DNA of 64,000 nucleotides, from NCBI GenBank assembly GCA_035555675.1, contig DATMGH010000184.1, positions 29,739-93,738 of the forward strand, written 5' to 3'. Under the pieces are notes generated by a model. It saw only the letters and a list, made by a program, of their open reading frames with translations, had not been told where the DNA came from and did not search any database. Below, piece after piece: positions 41,582 to 49,442 of the stretch. This DNA comes from Solirubrobacter sp035555675 (GTDB lineage Bacteria > Actinomycetota > Thermoleophilia > Solirubrobacterales > Solirubrobacteraceae). The position numbers were made by a program, and so were the translations under genes. The number at the start of each line of letters is the position of its first letter. Positions within the stretch are counted from its first letter, which is position 1.

Positions 41582-42712
41582 GTGCTGACCCTCTCAGAGG
41601 ACATCGAGGAGTTCCGGCGAGCGGTCCAGGCGCGGGCGGCTGCCGACATCGCCCCGCTGGCCGCGCAGATCGACCGCGAGCAGCGTTTCTCCCCGCGCCT
41701 GTGGGAGATCACGCGCGAGATGAACCTGACCGGCCTGCCCTTCGCGGAGGCGATCGGCGGGCAGGGCGGGACCTACCTCGCCTACGTGACCGCGATCGAG
41801 GAGGTGGCGCGCGCGGCGGCGATCTCCGGCCTCTACCCGGGCACGACCGTGCAGGTCGCCCGCGTGCTCGAGCAGCTGGGCACGCCCGAGCAGCGCGACC
41901 GCTGGCTCGAGCCGCTCGTACGCGGCGACGCGATCGGCTGCTGGGCGTTCACCGAGCCCTCCACGGGGTCGGACCCGAAGCAGATCCGGACGCGCGTGCG
42001 GGAGGACGGCGACGGCTGGCTGCTGTCGGGCCAGAAGGCCTTCATCACCCACGCGGCGACGGCGAACGTCGCGCTCACCTTCGCGCAGATGCCGGGCGGG
42101 CGCATCGGCGCCTTCCTGGTCGACACCAGCGACCCGGGCTGGCAGCCGGGCGAGCACGTCGACCTCCTGTGCCTGGGCGGCGCCGGCACCGCGACCGTGT
42201 ACATCGACGACGTGCGGCTCGGCCCCGAGGCGCTGGTCGGCGCGCCCGGCGAGGGCTTTCAGGTGATGCTGGCCGGCGAGGCCGAGGGCAAGGTCCGCAC
42301 GGCGGCGATCTGCGTCGGCATCGCCCAGCGCGCCGTCGACGAGGCGGCCAAGTACGCGCGCGAGCGGCTGCACCGCGGCACGCCGATCGGCGACAAGTTC
42401 CCGACCGTGCAGGCGCTGCTGGGCGGGATGCAGGCGCAGGTCGTCGCGGCGCGCGCGCTCGTGCGGGCGGTGGCGCAGGAGATCGACGAGGGCCGCGAGG
42501 TCCAGCAGGCCGCGGCCGCCGCGCGGCTGATGGCCGCGCGCGCGTCCCGGGAGGTCTCGAGCGACGCGCTGCAGGTGTGCGGCGCCTACGGCCTGACGCG
42601 GGACCTGCCGGTGGAGCGCCTGTACCGCGAAGGCAAGTTCTTCGAGGTCGGCCAGGGCGTCGCCGAGATCCAGCGCATCATCATCGGCAAGCGCGTCCTG
42701 GCCGCGCGATGA
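41582..42712 (+). CDS. Acyl-CoA dehydrogenase with altered catalytic motif
   Basis: A 376-residue dehydrogenase. GTG 41582 is chosen because GGAGGAG precedes it by 3 bp; an upstream TTG at 41552 lies in the operator. WAFTEPSTGSDPKQIRT and LLSGQKAFITHAAT are present. The C-terminal motif KFFEVGQGVAEIQRIIIGKR has Gln358 where most family members have the catalytic Glu. The base may therefore be elsewhere, or the protein may not be a simple dehydrogenase. It overlaps the LLM gene by 4 bp. Confidence 0.88.
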   Translation: MLTLSEDIEEFRRAVQARAAADIAPLAAQIDREQRFSPRLWEITREMNLTGLPFAEAIGGQGGTYLAYVTAIEEVARAAAISGLYPGTTVQVARVLEQLGTPEQRDRWLEPLVRGDAIGCWAFTEPSTGSDPKQIRTRVREDGDGWLLSGQKAFITHAATANVALTFAQMPGGRIGAFLVDTSDPGWQPGEHVDLLCLGGAGTATVYIDDVRLGPEALVGAPGEGFQVMLAGEAEGKVRTAAICVGIAQRAVDEAAKYARERLHRGTPIGDKFPTVQALLGGMQAQVVAARALVRAVAQEIDEGREVQQAAAAARLMAARASREVSSDALQVCGAYGLTRDLPVERLYREGKFFEVGQGVAEIQRIIIGKRVLAAR

Positions 42713-43731
42713 AGGTCGACGCGCGCTTCACCGAGGCCGGCTTCGCCACGGTCACCGACGCGGCCCGGCGCTTCGAGGCCGCGGGCTACGACGCGGTCTG
42801 GGCGCCCGAGTCGCGCCACGACCCGTTCCTGCCGCTGGCCGTCGCGGCGGGGCCGACCGAGCGGGTGCGGCTCGGCACGTCGGTCGCGGTCGCCTTCGCG
42901 CGCACGCCGATGACCATGGCCTACCCGGCGTGGGATCTGCAGCTCTACACCGGCGGGCGCTTCGTGCTCGGGCTCGGCAGCCAGGTCAAGGCGCACGTCG
43001 AACGGCGCTTCGGCATGCCCTGGACGGCGCCCGCCCCGCGCATGCGCGAGTTCATCGCCGCGCTGCGCGCGATCTGGCAGAGCTGGCAGGACGGGACGCG
43101 GCTCGACTGGGCGAGCGAGCACTACCGGCACTCGCTGAACATCCCGACGTTCACCCCGGAGCCGCTCGAGCACGGCCCGCCGCCGATCTACCTCGCCGCG
43201 GTCGGGCCCGGCATGACGCGGCTGGCCGGGGAAGCCGCCGACGGGCTCTTCGCGCACGCCTTCAACACGGCGACCTACCTGCGCGAGGTGACCGCGGTGG
43301 AGCTCGCGACGGGCCTGGCCCGGGCCGAGCGCGAGCGCGCGAGCTTCGAGCTCGCCGCGCCGGTCTACGTCGCCACGGGCGAGACGGCCGAGGCGCGGGC
43401 GGAGGCGCTGCGGGCGGTGCGCGCGCAGATCGCGCTGTACGGCTCGACGCCCGCGTACCACCGCGTGCTCGAGCACCACGGCTGGGGCGAGCTGGCGCGG
43501 GAGCTGCACGCGCTCTCGCGCGAGCGCGCCTGGGTGCGGATGGGCGAGATCCTGCCGGACGACGTCGTGCACGAGTTCGCGATCGTGGCCGAGCCGGACG
43601 GGGTGGCGGAGGAGCTCGTGCGCCGCTACGACGGTGTCGCGGACCGGGTCAGCTTCCACGCGCCCTACACGGCGGCGCCGGAGCTGTGGGAGCGGATCCT
43701 GGCCGACGTCAAAGCGCGTCCCAGCCGCTGA
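42709..43731 (+). CDS. LLM class flavin-dependent oxidoreductase (D)
   Basis: A 340-residue luciferase-like protein, starting at the ATG of MKVDARFTEAGFATV. GYDAVWAPESRHDPFLPLAVAA, LGTSVAVAFARTPMTMAYPAWDLQ, GGRFVLGLGSQVKAHVERRFG and GPPPIYLAAVGPGM match the actinobacterial TIGR03617-like, F420-dependent group. Translationally coupled to the dehydrogenase upstream. Its end overlaps the convergent PPOX gene by 23 bp. Confidence 0.9.
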   Translation: MKVDARFTEAGFATVTDAARRFEAAGYDAVWAPESRHDPFLPLAVAAGPTERVRLGTSVAVAFARTPMTMAYPAWDLQLYTGGRFVLGLGSQVKAHVERRFGMPWTAPAPRMREFIAALRAIWQSWQDGTRLDWASEHYRHSLNIPTFTPEPLEHGPPPIYLAAVGPGMTRLAGEAADGLFAHAFNTATYLREVTAVELATGLARAERERASFELAAPVYVATGETAEARAEALRAVRAQIALYGSTPAYHRVLEHHGWGELARELHALSRERAWVRMGEILPDDVVHEFAIVAEPDGVAEELVRRYDGVADRVSFHAPYTAAPELWERILADVKARPSR

Positions 43732-44146
43732 CGCGGTCGACGCGGACCTCGATCAGCACGCGGTTGGGATCGGCCAGGTAGCGCTCGAGGTACTCGGCGA
43801 CGCTGGGCCGCGGGAGGTAGCGCTCGAGGATGCGCGCCAGCGGCTCGCGCTCGGGGTCGCGCAGCCGCGCGCGGCCCTGGAGCAGCGCGCCCCGCGCCGG
43901 GAACCGGTCGCAGTCGACGCTCAGCGACACGCGCGGGTTGGCCGCGACGTTGCGCGCGCGGCGGCTGTCCCGGAAGGAGACGAGCCACAGCGTCGGCCGG
44001 TCCCACCAGAACCACAGCGGGCTCACCTGCGGCCGGCCGCCGGGCGTGACCGTGGCGAGGTGGCCGCTGCGGCGCAGCTCGGCCAGCAGCGCGTCCACGC
44101 CGGCGTCGTCGAGCCGCGGGAGGCGCGACTCCGCCCCGCGCCTCAC
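43709..44146 (-). CDS. Pyridoxamine-5'-phosphate-oxidase-like (F420-dependent PPOX family) protein
   Basis: A 145-residue split beta-barrel protein from GTG 44146, which overlaps the SDR stop by 4 bp. HLATVTPGGRPQVSPLWFWWD and ARNVAANPRVSLSVDCD are typical of the family of F420- or FMN-binding reductases and nitroreductases. Ends NRVLIEVRVDRVSGWDAL. A plausible source of reduced cofactor or a reductase acting on a pathway intermediate. Confidence 0.82.
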   Translation of the reverse strand: MRRGAESRLPRLDDAGVDALLAELRRSGHLATVTPGGRPQVSPLWFWWDRPTLWLVSFRDSRRARNVAANPRVSLSVDCDRFPARGALLQGRARLRDPEREPLARILERYLPRPSVAEYLERYLADPNRVLIEVRVDRVSGWDAL

Positions 44147-44814
44147 CCGCCGGTGACCTCCAGGTTCGCGCCGTTGACGAACGACGCGGCGTCGGAGAGC
44201 AGGAAGCGGATCGCCGCCGCCACCTCCTCCGCCGCGCCGAGGCGGCCCAGCGCCGCCTGCTCGCCGTAGCGTGCGAGGGTCTCGGCGTCGACCGTGCCGG
44301 TCAGCATCGGCGTCTCGATCGCCCCGGGGCTCACCGCGTTGCAGCGGACGCCGTACGGGCCGCCTTCGGCGGCGACCGCGCGCGTGAACGCGAGCACGCC
44401 GCCCTTCGACGCGGCGTACGCGGCCGACGAGACCTTCGGCGCGCGCAGCGCGGCGAGCGAGGCGACGTTGACGATCGCTCCGCGTCCCTGCTCGGCCATG
44501 TGCGGCAGCGCGTGCGAGCAGGTGAGAAAGAGCGCGGTGAGGTTGACCGCGAGCGTGCGCTCCCACTCGGCGAGCGGAACCCGCCCGAGCGCGCCGGTGG
44601 TCCACGTGCCGGCGGCGTTGACCAGGCCGTCGACGCGGCCGTGCTCGGCGACCGCGCGGCTCCAGGCGGCCTCGACGGCGGCGGCGTCGGTCAGCTCGAC
44701 CGGGTCGTCCAGGGCCCGGTCCCAGCCGATCACCGCCCGGCCCTCGGCCCGCAGCAGCTCGGCGGTCGCCGCGCCCATGCCGCTCGCCGCGCCGGTGACG
44801 ATCGTGACGCTCAC
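44143..44814 (-). CDS. Short-chain dehydrogenase/reductase
   Basis: A 223-residue SDR from GTG 44814. Cofactor loop TGAASGMGAATAELL, NAAG, catalytic Ser in VASLAA and YxxxK in AAYAASKGGVLAF are present, with PGAIETPML after. Slightly shorter than the usual 250 residues. It oxidises or reduces a hydroxyl/keto group, perhaps a 3-hydroxyacyl-CoA. Overlaps livF by 4 bp, in the same operon as the importer. Confidence 0.9.
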   Translation of the reverse strand: MSVTIVTGAASGMGAATAELLRAEGRAVIGWDRALDDPVELTDAAAVEAAWSRAVAEHGRVDGLVNAAGTWTTGALGRVPLAEWERTLAVNLTALFLTCSHALPHMAEQGRGAIVNVASLAALRAPKVSSAAYAASKGGVLAFTRAVAAEGGPYGVRCNAVSPGAIETPMLTGTVDAETLARYGEQAALGRLGAAEEVAAAIRFLLSDAASFVNGANLEVTGG

Positions 44815-45509
44815 GCCGCCGCCCGTCCGAGGTAGAGCGCGCGCAGCTCGTCGGTCCCGCGCAGCTCGCCGGGCTCTGCGGACCGCCGGATCTCGCCGCG
44901 CACCATCACGTGCACCATCGAGGAGACCGACAGCGCGAGCGCCGCGTTCTGCTCGGCGAGCAGCACGCCGACACCGGTGCCCGAGAGCTGCTCGATCGCT
45001 TCCACCACGCCCTTGACGGCGACCGGCGACAGGCCCATCGACGGCTCGTCGAGCAGGATGTAGCGCGGCGCGGAGGCCAGCGCGCGGGCGATGCTGAGGG
45101 CCTGCTGCTGGCCGCCCGAGAGCTCGGAGGCGCGCGCCGCCCGCTTCTCGCCGAGCACCGGGAAGAGCGCCGCGAGCGCCTCCCAGCGAGCCTCCCACCC
45201 CGCGCCGGCGGCCACGCGGATGTTCTCCTTGACGGTCATGTCGCCGAACACCCCGCGCCCGTCGGGCACGTACGCCAGGCCGGCCCGGGCACGCGCGTGG
45301 GTGCGCCGCTTCGACAGCGGCTCGCCGTCGAGCAGCACCTCGCCCTGGCTGCGGACGAAGCCCATGATCGCCCGGATCGCGCTCGACTTGCCCGCCCCGT
45401 TGGGCCCGACGAGCGACGTCACGGTGCGCGGCTCGACGGTCAGGCTGACGCCGTCGACGGCCGTGATCGGACCGTACGCGACGCGCAGACCGGTGACCTC
45501 GAGCGCCAT
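44811..45509 (-). CDS. livF: LivF-type ABC ATPase (second importer)
   Basis: A 232-residue ATPase. Walker A GPNGAGKSS, signature LSGGQQQALSIARAL and Walker B YILLDEPSMGL are intact; the switch segment reads LLAEQNAALAL (Gln instead of His, frequent in LivF). It follows the permease-ATPase fusion by 1 bp. Confidence 0.92.
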   Translation of the reverse strand: MALEVTGLRVAYGPITAVDGVSLTVEPRTVTSLVGPNGAGKSSAIRAIMGFVRSQGEVLLDGEPLSKRRTHARARAGLAYVPDGRGVFGDMTVKENIRVAAGAGWEARWEALAALFPVLGEKRAARASELSGGQQQALSIARALASAPRYILLDEPSMGLSPVAVKGVVEAIEQLSGTGVGVLLAEQNAALALSVSSMVHVMVRGEIRRSAEPGELRGTDELRALYLGRAAA

Positions 45510-45510
45510 C

Positions 45511-47271
45511 TCACGCCGTCCCGAGGTAGGAGGTGACGACCTCGGGGTCGGCCAGCACGACCCCCGACGGCCCTTCGACGATCAGCCGGCCGTGGTTCAT
45601 CACCGCCATCCGATCCGAGACCTCGGTGACGAAGGCGACGTCGTGCTCGATCACGATGAACGCCGTGCCGCGCGTGCCGGCGACGCCGCGCACGAGCTGG
45701 CGCACGCTCACGCGCTCCTGCTCGCTCAGCCCCGCCGTCGCCTCGTCGAGCAGGACCACCGCGGGCTCGGGCGCGAGGGCCATGGCGATCGAGAGCAGCC
45801 GCCGGTCCATGAAGCTCAGCGCGCTCGCGTGGACGTCGAGCAGCGGCGTCAGGCCGCAGTCGGCGGCGGCGCGCTCGATCGCCTGGCCGCTCGCCCGCGT
45901 GCGGAAGAAGCGCCCCTGCGAGGCGGCGACGGCCAGGTTCTGGCGCGTGGTCAGGTCCTCGGCGATCAGCACCTGCTGGAACGTCCGCGCCAGGCCGTGG
46001 CGAACGCGCACGTGCGCGCGGCGCTTGGTCAGCTCGGTTCCGCCGACCCAGACGCGCCCGCCGGCCAGCGGCGCGAGCCCCGAGACGGCGTTGACGAACG
46101 TGGACTTGCCGGCGCCGTTGGCGCCGATCAGCCCCAGGACCTCGCCCGCGCGCAGCTCGAGGCTCACGTCGGCGGCGGCGGTGAGCGCCCCGAAGCGCAC
46201 GGTCACGCCGTCGGCCTTGAGCACGACCTCGCCGGGCTCGCCGGGCGGGGCGTCGGGCGGCGCCGCGACGCCGAGGGAGGTGGGCAGCGCGCGCTCCCGC
46301 CGCCCGATCCGGGCCAGCGCGCCCGCGACGCCCTCCGGCGCGAGCACCACGACCGCGAACAGCACGACCGCGGCGAAGATCTGGTTGGCGATCGGGCTGA
46401 GGCCGACCAGCTGCGGGACGACGACCACGACGACGGCGCCCACGACCGCGCCCGCCGTCCAGCGCAGGCCGCCGACGACGATCACCGCGAGCGGCGTGAC
46501 GATGTAGTAGAGGCCGAAGACGTCGGGGCTCACGTACCGCGCCTGCTGCGCGAAGACCGCGCCGACGATCCCGGCCAGCAGCCCGGACAGCCCCGTCGCG
46601 ACGATCCGGGCCAGCGCCACGTCGACGCCGAGCGCGCGGGCGAGGGCGGCGTCCGCGCGCACGGTCTCCAGCGCCAGCCCGGCGCGCGTGCGCCGGAACA
46701 GGGCCAGGCAGGCGAGGCAGAGCAGGAGCACGCCGCCCGTGTAGATCAGCTGGGTCTGCGGCTGGCTGAGCCCGGGCAGCCCCGGGAACGCCGGGACACC
46801 GATGATCCCCTGCTCGCGCCCGAGCGGCCCGCTCGAGGAGACGGCGACCGCGCCGAGGCTCGCCACCGCGAACGTCGCGACGGCGAAGTAGGCGTGGCCG
46901 AGCCGCACCGTCACCGCGGCCACCGCCGCGCCGGCGAGCAGCCCGAGCACGCCGGCCGCCACCACCGCGAGCACGATCGGCTGATGGCGCGAGGCCAGCG
47001 ACGCGTACGCGTAGGCGCCGACCCCGAAGAGCGCGGCGTGCCCGAGGCTGAGCTCGCCGAGCAGCCCGTAGACGATCTGGAACGAGACGGCGAGCGCGGC
47101 GACGACCGCGGCCAGCTGCAGGATCGACGACGTCGAGTCGTCGACCGCGAGCATGACCAGCCACAGCAGCGTCGGCGCGGCGACGACCCAGGCGAGCGTC
47201 CAGCGCCGGCGGGGCCGGGCGGAGGTTGCGGGCGACGCCTTCGGCTCGGCTGTCGTCATCGTCGGCGTCAT
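45511..47271 (-). CDS. LivM-LivG fusion: ABC permease with C-terminal ATPase domain
   Basis: A 586-residue fusion starting at ATG 47271, which overlaps the end of the frameshift-corrected livH. Residues about 30-320 are a LivM permease (GLLGELSLGHAALFGVGAYAY, RADAALARALGVDVALAR). Residues about 350-586 are a LivG ATPase: Walker A GANGAGKST, LSFMDRRLLSIAMAL in the signature position, Walker B VVLLDEATAGLS, switch His in VIEHDVAFV. Such fusions occur in actinobacterial importers. The apparent 870-residue frame from 48123 is an artefact of the livH frameshift. Confidence 0.88.
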   Translation of the reverse strand: MTPTMTTAEPKASPATSARPRRRWTLAWVVAAPTLLWLVMLAVDDSTSSILQLAAVVAALAVSFQIVYGLLGELSLGHAALFGVGAYAYASLASRHQPIVLAVVAAGVLGLLAGAAVAAVTVRLGHAYFAVATFAVASLGAVAVSSSGPLGREQGIIGVPAFPGLPGLSQPQTQLIYTGGVLLLCLACLALFRRTRAGLALETVRADAALARALGVDVALARIVATGLSGLLAGIVGAVFAQQARYVSPDVFGLYYIVTPLAVIVVGGLRWTAGAVVGAVVVVVVPQLVGLSPIANQIFAAVVLFAVVVLAPEGVAGALARIGRRERALPTSLGVAAPPDAPPGEPGEVVLKADGVTVRFGALTAAADVSLELRAGEVLGLIGANGAGKSTFVNAVSGLAPLAGGRVWVGGTELTKRRAHVRVRHGLARTFQQVLIAEDLTTRQNLAVAASQGRFFRTRASGQAIERAAADCGLTPLLDVHASALSFMDRRLLSIAMALAPEPAVVLLDEATAGLSEQERVSVRQLVRGVAGTRGTAFIVIEHDVAFVTEVSDRMAVMNHGRLIVEGPSGVVLADPEVVTSYLGTA

Positions 47272-48123
47272 CGCCCGCGGAACACGCCCTGCGGGAAGAA
47301 CAGCAGCGTCAGGACCAGCAGCCCGAAGATGAACGCCTCGGCGTACGAGGGCGTCACGTACCCGCTGAAGACGCTCTCCGCGATGCCCATCGCCACGCCG
47401 ACGATCGTCGCCCCCCCAGAGCTTGCCCATCCCCGCCAGCGCCGCCACGGTGAACGCCTTCAGCAGCATCCCGTCGCCGCCGAAGACGTCGATCACGGTC
47501 GTCGGCCCGTACAGCGCGCCGGCGAGCGCGGCCAGCATCGTGCCGATCACGACCGCGGTCAGGAACACCGAGCTGACGTTGATCCCGGTCGCTCCCGCCA
47601 GCTGCGGGTTCTGCGCGGTGGCGCGGATGCGCGCGCCGAGCAGCGTGTGGCGCAGGAAGGCGACGAGCGCGACCGTCACCAGCGGCGCCGCGATCAGCGC
47701 GATGATCGCCTGCTGGCTCACCCGCGCGTCGCCCACGTGGTACACGTGGTCCTCGAACGGGCTGCGGATGAACGTCACGTCGGACCCGAACAGCTGCAGC
47801 GCGATGTTCGTGATGAACAGGCTGGCCGCGAGCGTGGCGATCATCACCGCCGCCTCGGAGCGGTGCGCGACCGGCAGCACCACGCCGCGGCCGAACGCGT
47901 AGGCGATCACCAGCACCCCGGCGAGCATCGCGAACACCGCGAGCAGGTACCCGAGCCCGACGGCGTTGCCCGTCATGTAGGCGACGAGGTAGGCCCCCAG
48001 CATGTAGAAGCTGCCGAACGCGAAGTTGAGCACGCGCGCGACGCCGATCGTGAAGGACAGCCCGACGCCGGCGAGGGCGTAGCCCCCACCGGCCGCCAGG
48101 CCGTTCACGACGTAGCCGAGCAC
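47268..48123 (-). pseudogene. livH: LivH-type ABC permease with one-base frameshift
   Basis: From GTG 48123 the protein reads as a normal LivH (GVARVLNFAFGSFYMLGAY, RATAQNPQLAGATGINV) to GMGKLWG. The frame then turns into Arg-rich nonsense after a run of seven C (plus strand 47411-47417). Removing one base restores WGATIVGVAMGIAESVFSG and continues to FFPQGVFRGR and a TGA that overlaps the next ATG. The restored length, 284 residues, is normal. A sequencing or assembly error in the homopolymer is likely; a real inactivating or phase-variable mutation cannot be excluded. Confidence 0.8.
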
Positions 48124-48124
48124 G

Positions 48125-49318
48125 TCAGCCCGTGTACTTGACCAGGTCGGTGCCCTTGCCCACGAAGGTCGTGTACTGCCCGTCGACCTGGCCGTTGGGC
48201 TGGAACTTCACGTCGCCCTGGGGCAGCGACCAGGTGTTGGCCAGCATCGTCTCGCGCAGCTTGGCCGGATCGGTGCTCTTGGCCTTGCTGATGGCCTGGG
48301 CCATCAGCAGGACCTGGGCGTACGTGAGGCCGAACTGGCGGTCGACGGTCTTGCCCTTGCACTCGCCGATCGAGCCGCCGTAGGCCTTGAACGCGTCCAG
48401 CAGCGTCGTGTTGGCCTCGTTCTCGAAGAACGGCGCGTAGATGTCGAGCGTGATCACGCCGTCGGCCGCGCCGCCCGCCGCCTCGGCGGTCGAGCCGCCG
48501 AGGTTGCCCGGGTAGGCGACCAGCGTCGACTTCAGGCCCGACTGCTGCCAGTCGCGCATCCAGGCGACCTGCTGACCGCTGTTGCCGAAGATGAACACGA
48601 CGACGTCCGGCTTGCTCTTGACCAGGTCGGTGATGACCGCGTCGAAGTTCGTCGCGGTCTCGCCGACGTAGACGGTCTTGGCCTTGATGCTCGGGTCGAT
48701 GTCGGCCTTGACCGCGGTCACCGCGCCTTCGCCGAAGGCACCGCGCGCGGCCACGAAGGTGACGGACTTGGGCGACCGGCCGTCGACGAAGTCCGCGACC
48801 GCCCGGCTGTCCTGGGCCGAGTCGGAGTTGATGCGCACGACGTACTTGCCGGCGGTGAGGAAGTCGGGGCTCTTGCTGGTGCCGCCCGTGTGCATGCCGC
48901 CCGCGTCGTTGATGATCGGCATCGCGGCGAGCACGGTGGCGGAGTTCGAGCCGCCGACGAAGAGCTTGATGCCCTGGCTGGTGAGCTTGGTCGCGTCCTG
49001 CGCGGCGACCGCGGGCGTGCTCTGGTCGTCGACCAGCGAGAGGTCGAGCTTGACGCCGTCGGTGCCCTGCGTCTTGCCGGCGTTGACGGCCTTGACGGCG
49101 ACCTGCGCACCGCAGGCGTTGGCCGTCCCGGCGCCGGCGGTGAGGCCGGTCAGGGAATCGATCATCCCGAGCTTGGCGGTGATCGTCCCGCCGTCGCTCG
49201 CGCTGCTGCTCGAGTCGCTCGAGCTGCTCGCGGACTCGCTGTTCCCGCAGCCTGCGAGCACCGCCGCGGCGAGTACGCCGAGCAGGGCGCAACGGGACAT
49301 CACTTGCTGGCGACCCAT
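48125..49318 (-). CDS. livJ: Branched-chain-type ABC transporter substrate-binding lipoprotein (second importer)
   Basis: A 397-residue lipoprotein: positively charged start, hydrophobic stretch and lipobox LAGC at Cys24, then a Ser-rich linker. The mature region ITAKLGMIDSLTGLTAG, SQGIKLFVGGSNSATVLAAMP and VVFIFGNSGQQVAWMRDWQ matches the type I binding fold. GGAGGAG precedes the ATG. It is the first gene of an operon with livH, the livM-livG fusion, livF, an SDR and a PPOX-like protein. Confidence 0.9.
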   Translation of the reverse strand: MGRQQVMSRCALLGVLAAAVLAGCGNSESASSSSDSSSSASDGGTITAKLGMIDSLTGLTAGAGTANACGAQVAVKAVNAGKTQGTDGVKLDLSLVDDQSTPAVAAQDATKLTSQGIKLFVGGSNSATVLAAMPIINDAGGMHTGGTSKSPDFLTAGKYVVRINSDSAQDSRAVADFVDGRSPKSVTFVAARGAFGEGAVTAVKADIDPSIKAKTVYVGETATNFDAVITDLVKSKPDVVVFIFGNSGQQVAWMRDWQQSGLKSTLVAYPGNLGGSTAEAAGGAADGVITLDIYAPFFENEANTTLLDAFKAYGGSIGECKGKTVDRQFGLTYAQVLLMAQAISKAKSTDPAKLRETMLANTWSLPQGDVKFQPNGQVDGQYTTFVGKGTDLVKYTG

Positions 49319-49385
49319 GTGGTCTCTCCTCCTTCGTACCGGCTGTCAGCCGGTTCGCCGAGCACCGCCAACGACTCCTGCAAAT

Positions 49386-49403
49386 CAACCTAACGGTTGG
49401 TAG
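49386..49403. promoter_or_regulatory. Palindromic operator, site 10 (CAACCTAACGGTTGGTAG)
   Basis: The right arm (TTGGTAG) is perfect and the left arm degenerate. On the minus strand it lies between and into the promoter elements of the second importer operon, and it is 39 bp upstream of the plus-strand thiolase-like gene at 49443. Confidence 0.65.
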
Positions 49404-49415
49404 AGTAGCTGTCAA
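49387..49415 (-). promoter_or_regulatory. Sigma70-like promoter for the second importer operon
   Basis: On the minus strand, TTGACA at 49415-49410, 17-bp spacer and TAGGTT at 49392-49387. The operator fills the second half of the spacer and reaches the -10, a different arrangement from the other five promoters but equally able to block polymerase. Confidence 0.6.
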
Positions 49416-49442
49416 CTTTCAGCACCTGCGGAGGAGGAAGAG

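Noticed and set aside
45511..48123. A single 870-residue permease-permease-ATPase fusion
   Set aside because: The join between the LivH part and the LivM part is Arg-rich nonsense that disappears when one base of the seven-G run is removed, restoring a normal LivH end and livM start.
45091..48141. A 1016-codon open frame on the plus strand
   Set aside because: Antisense to the importer operon; composition (Arg, Ala, Asp, His rich, no fold-like pattern) is that of a GC-rich shadow frame.
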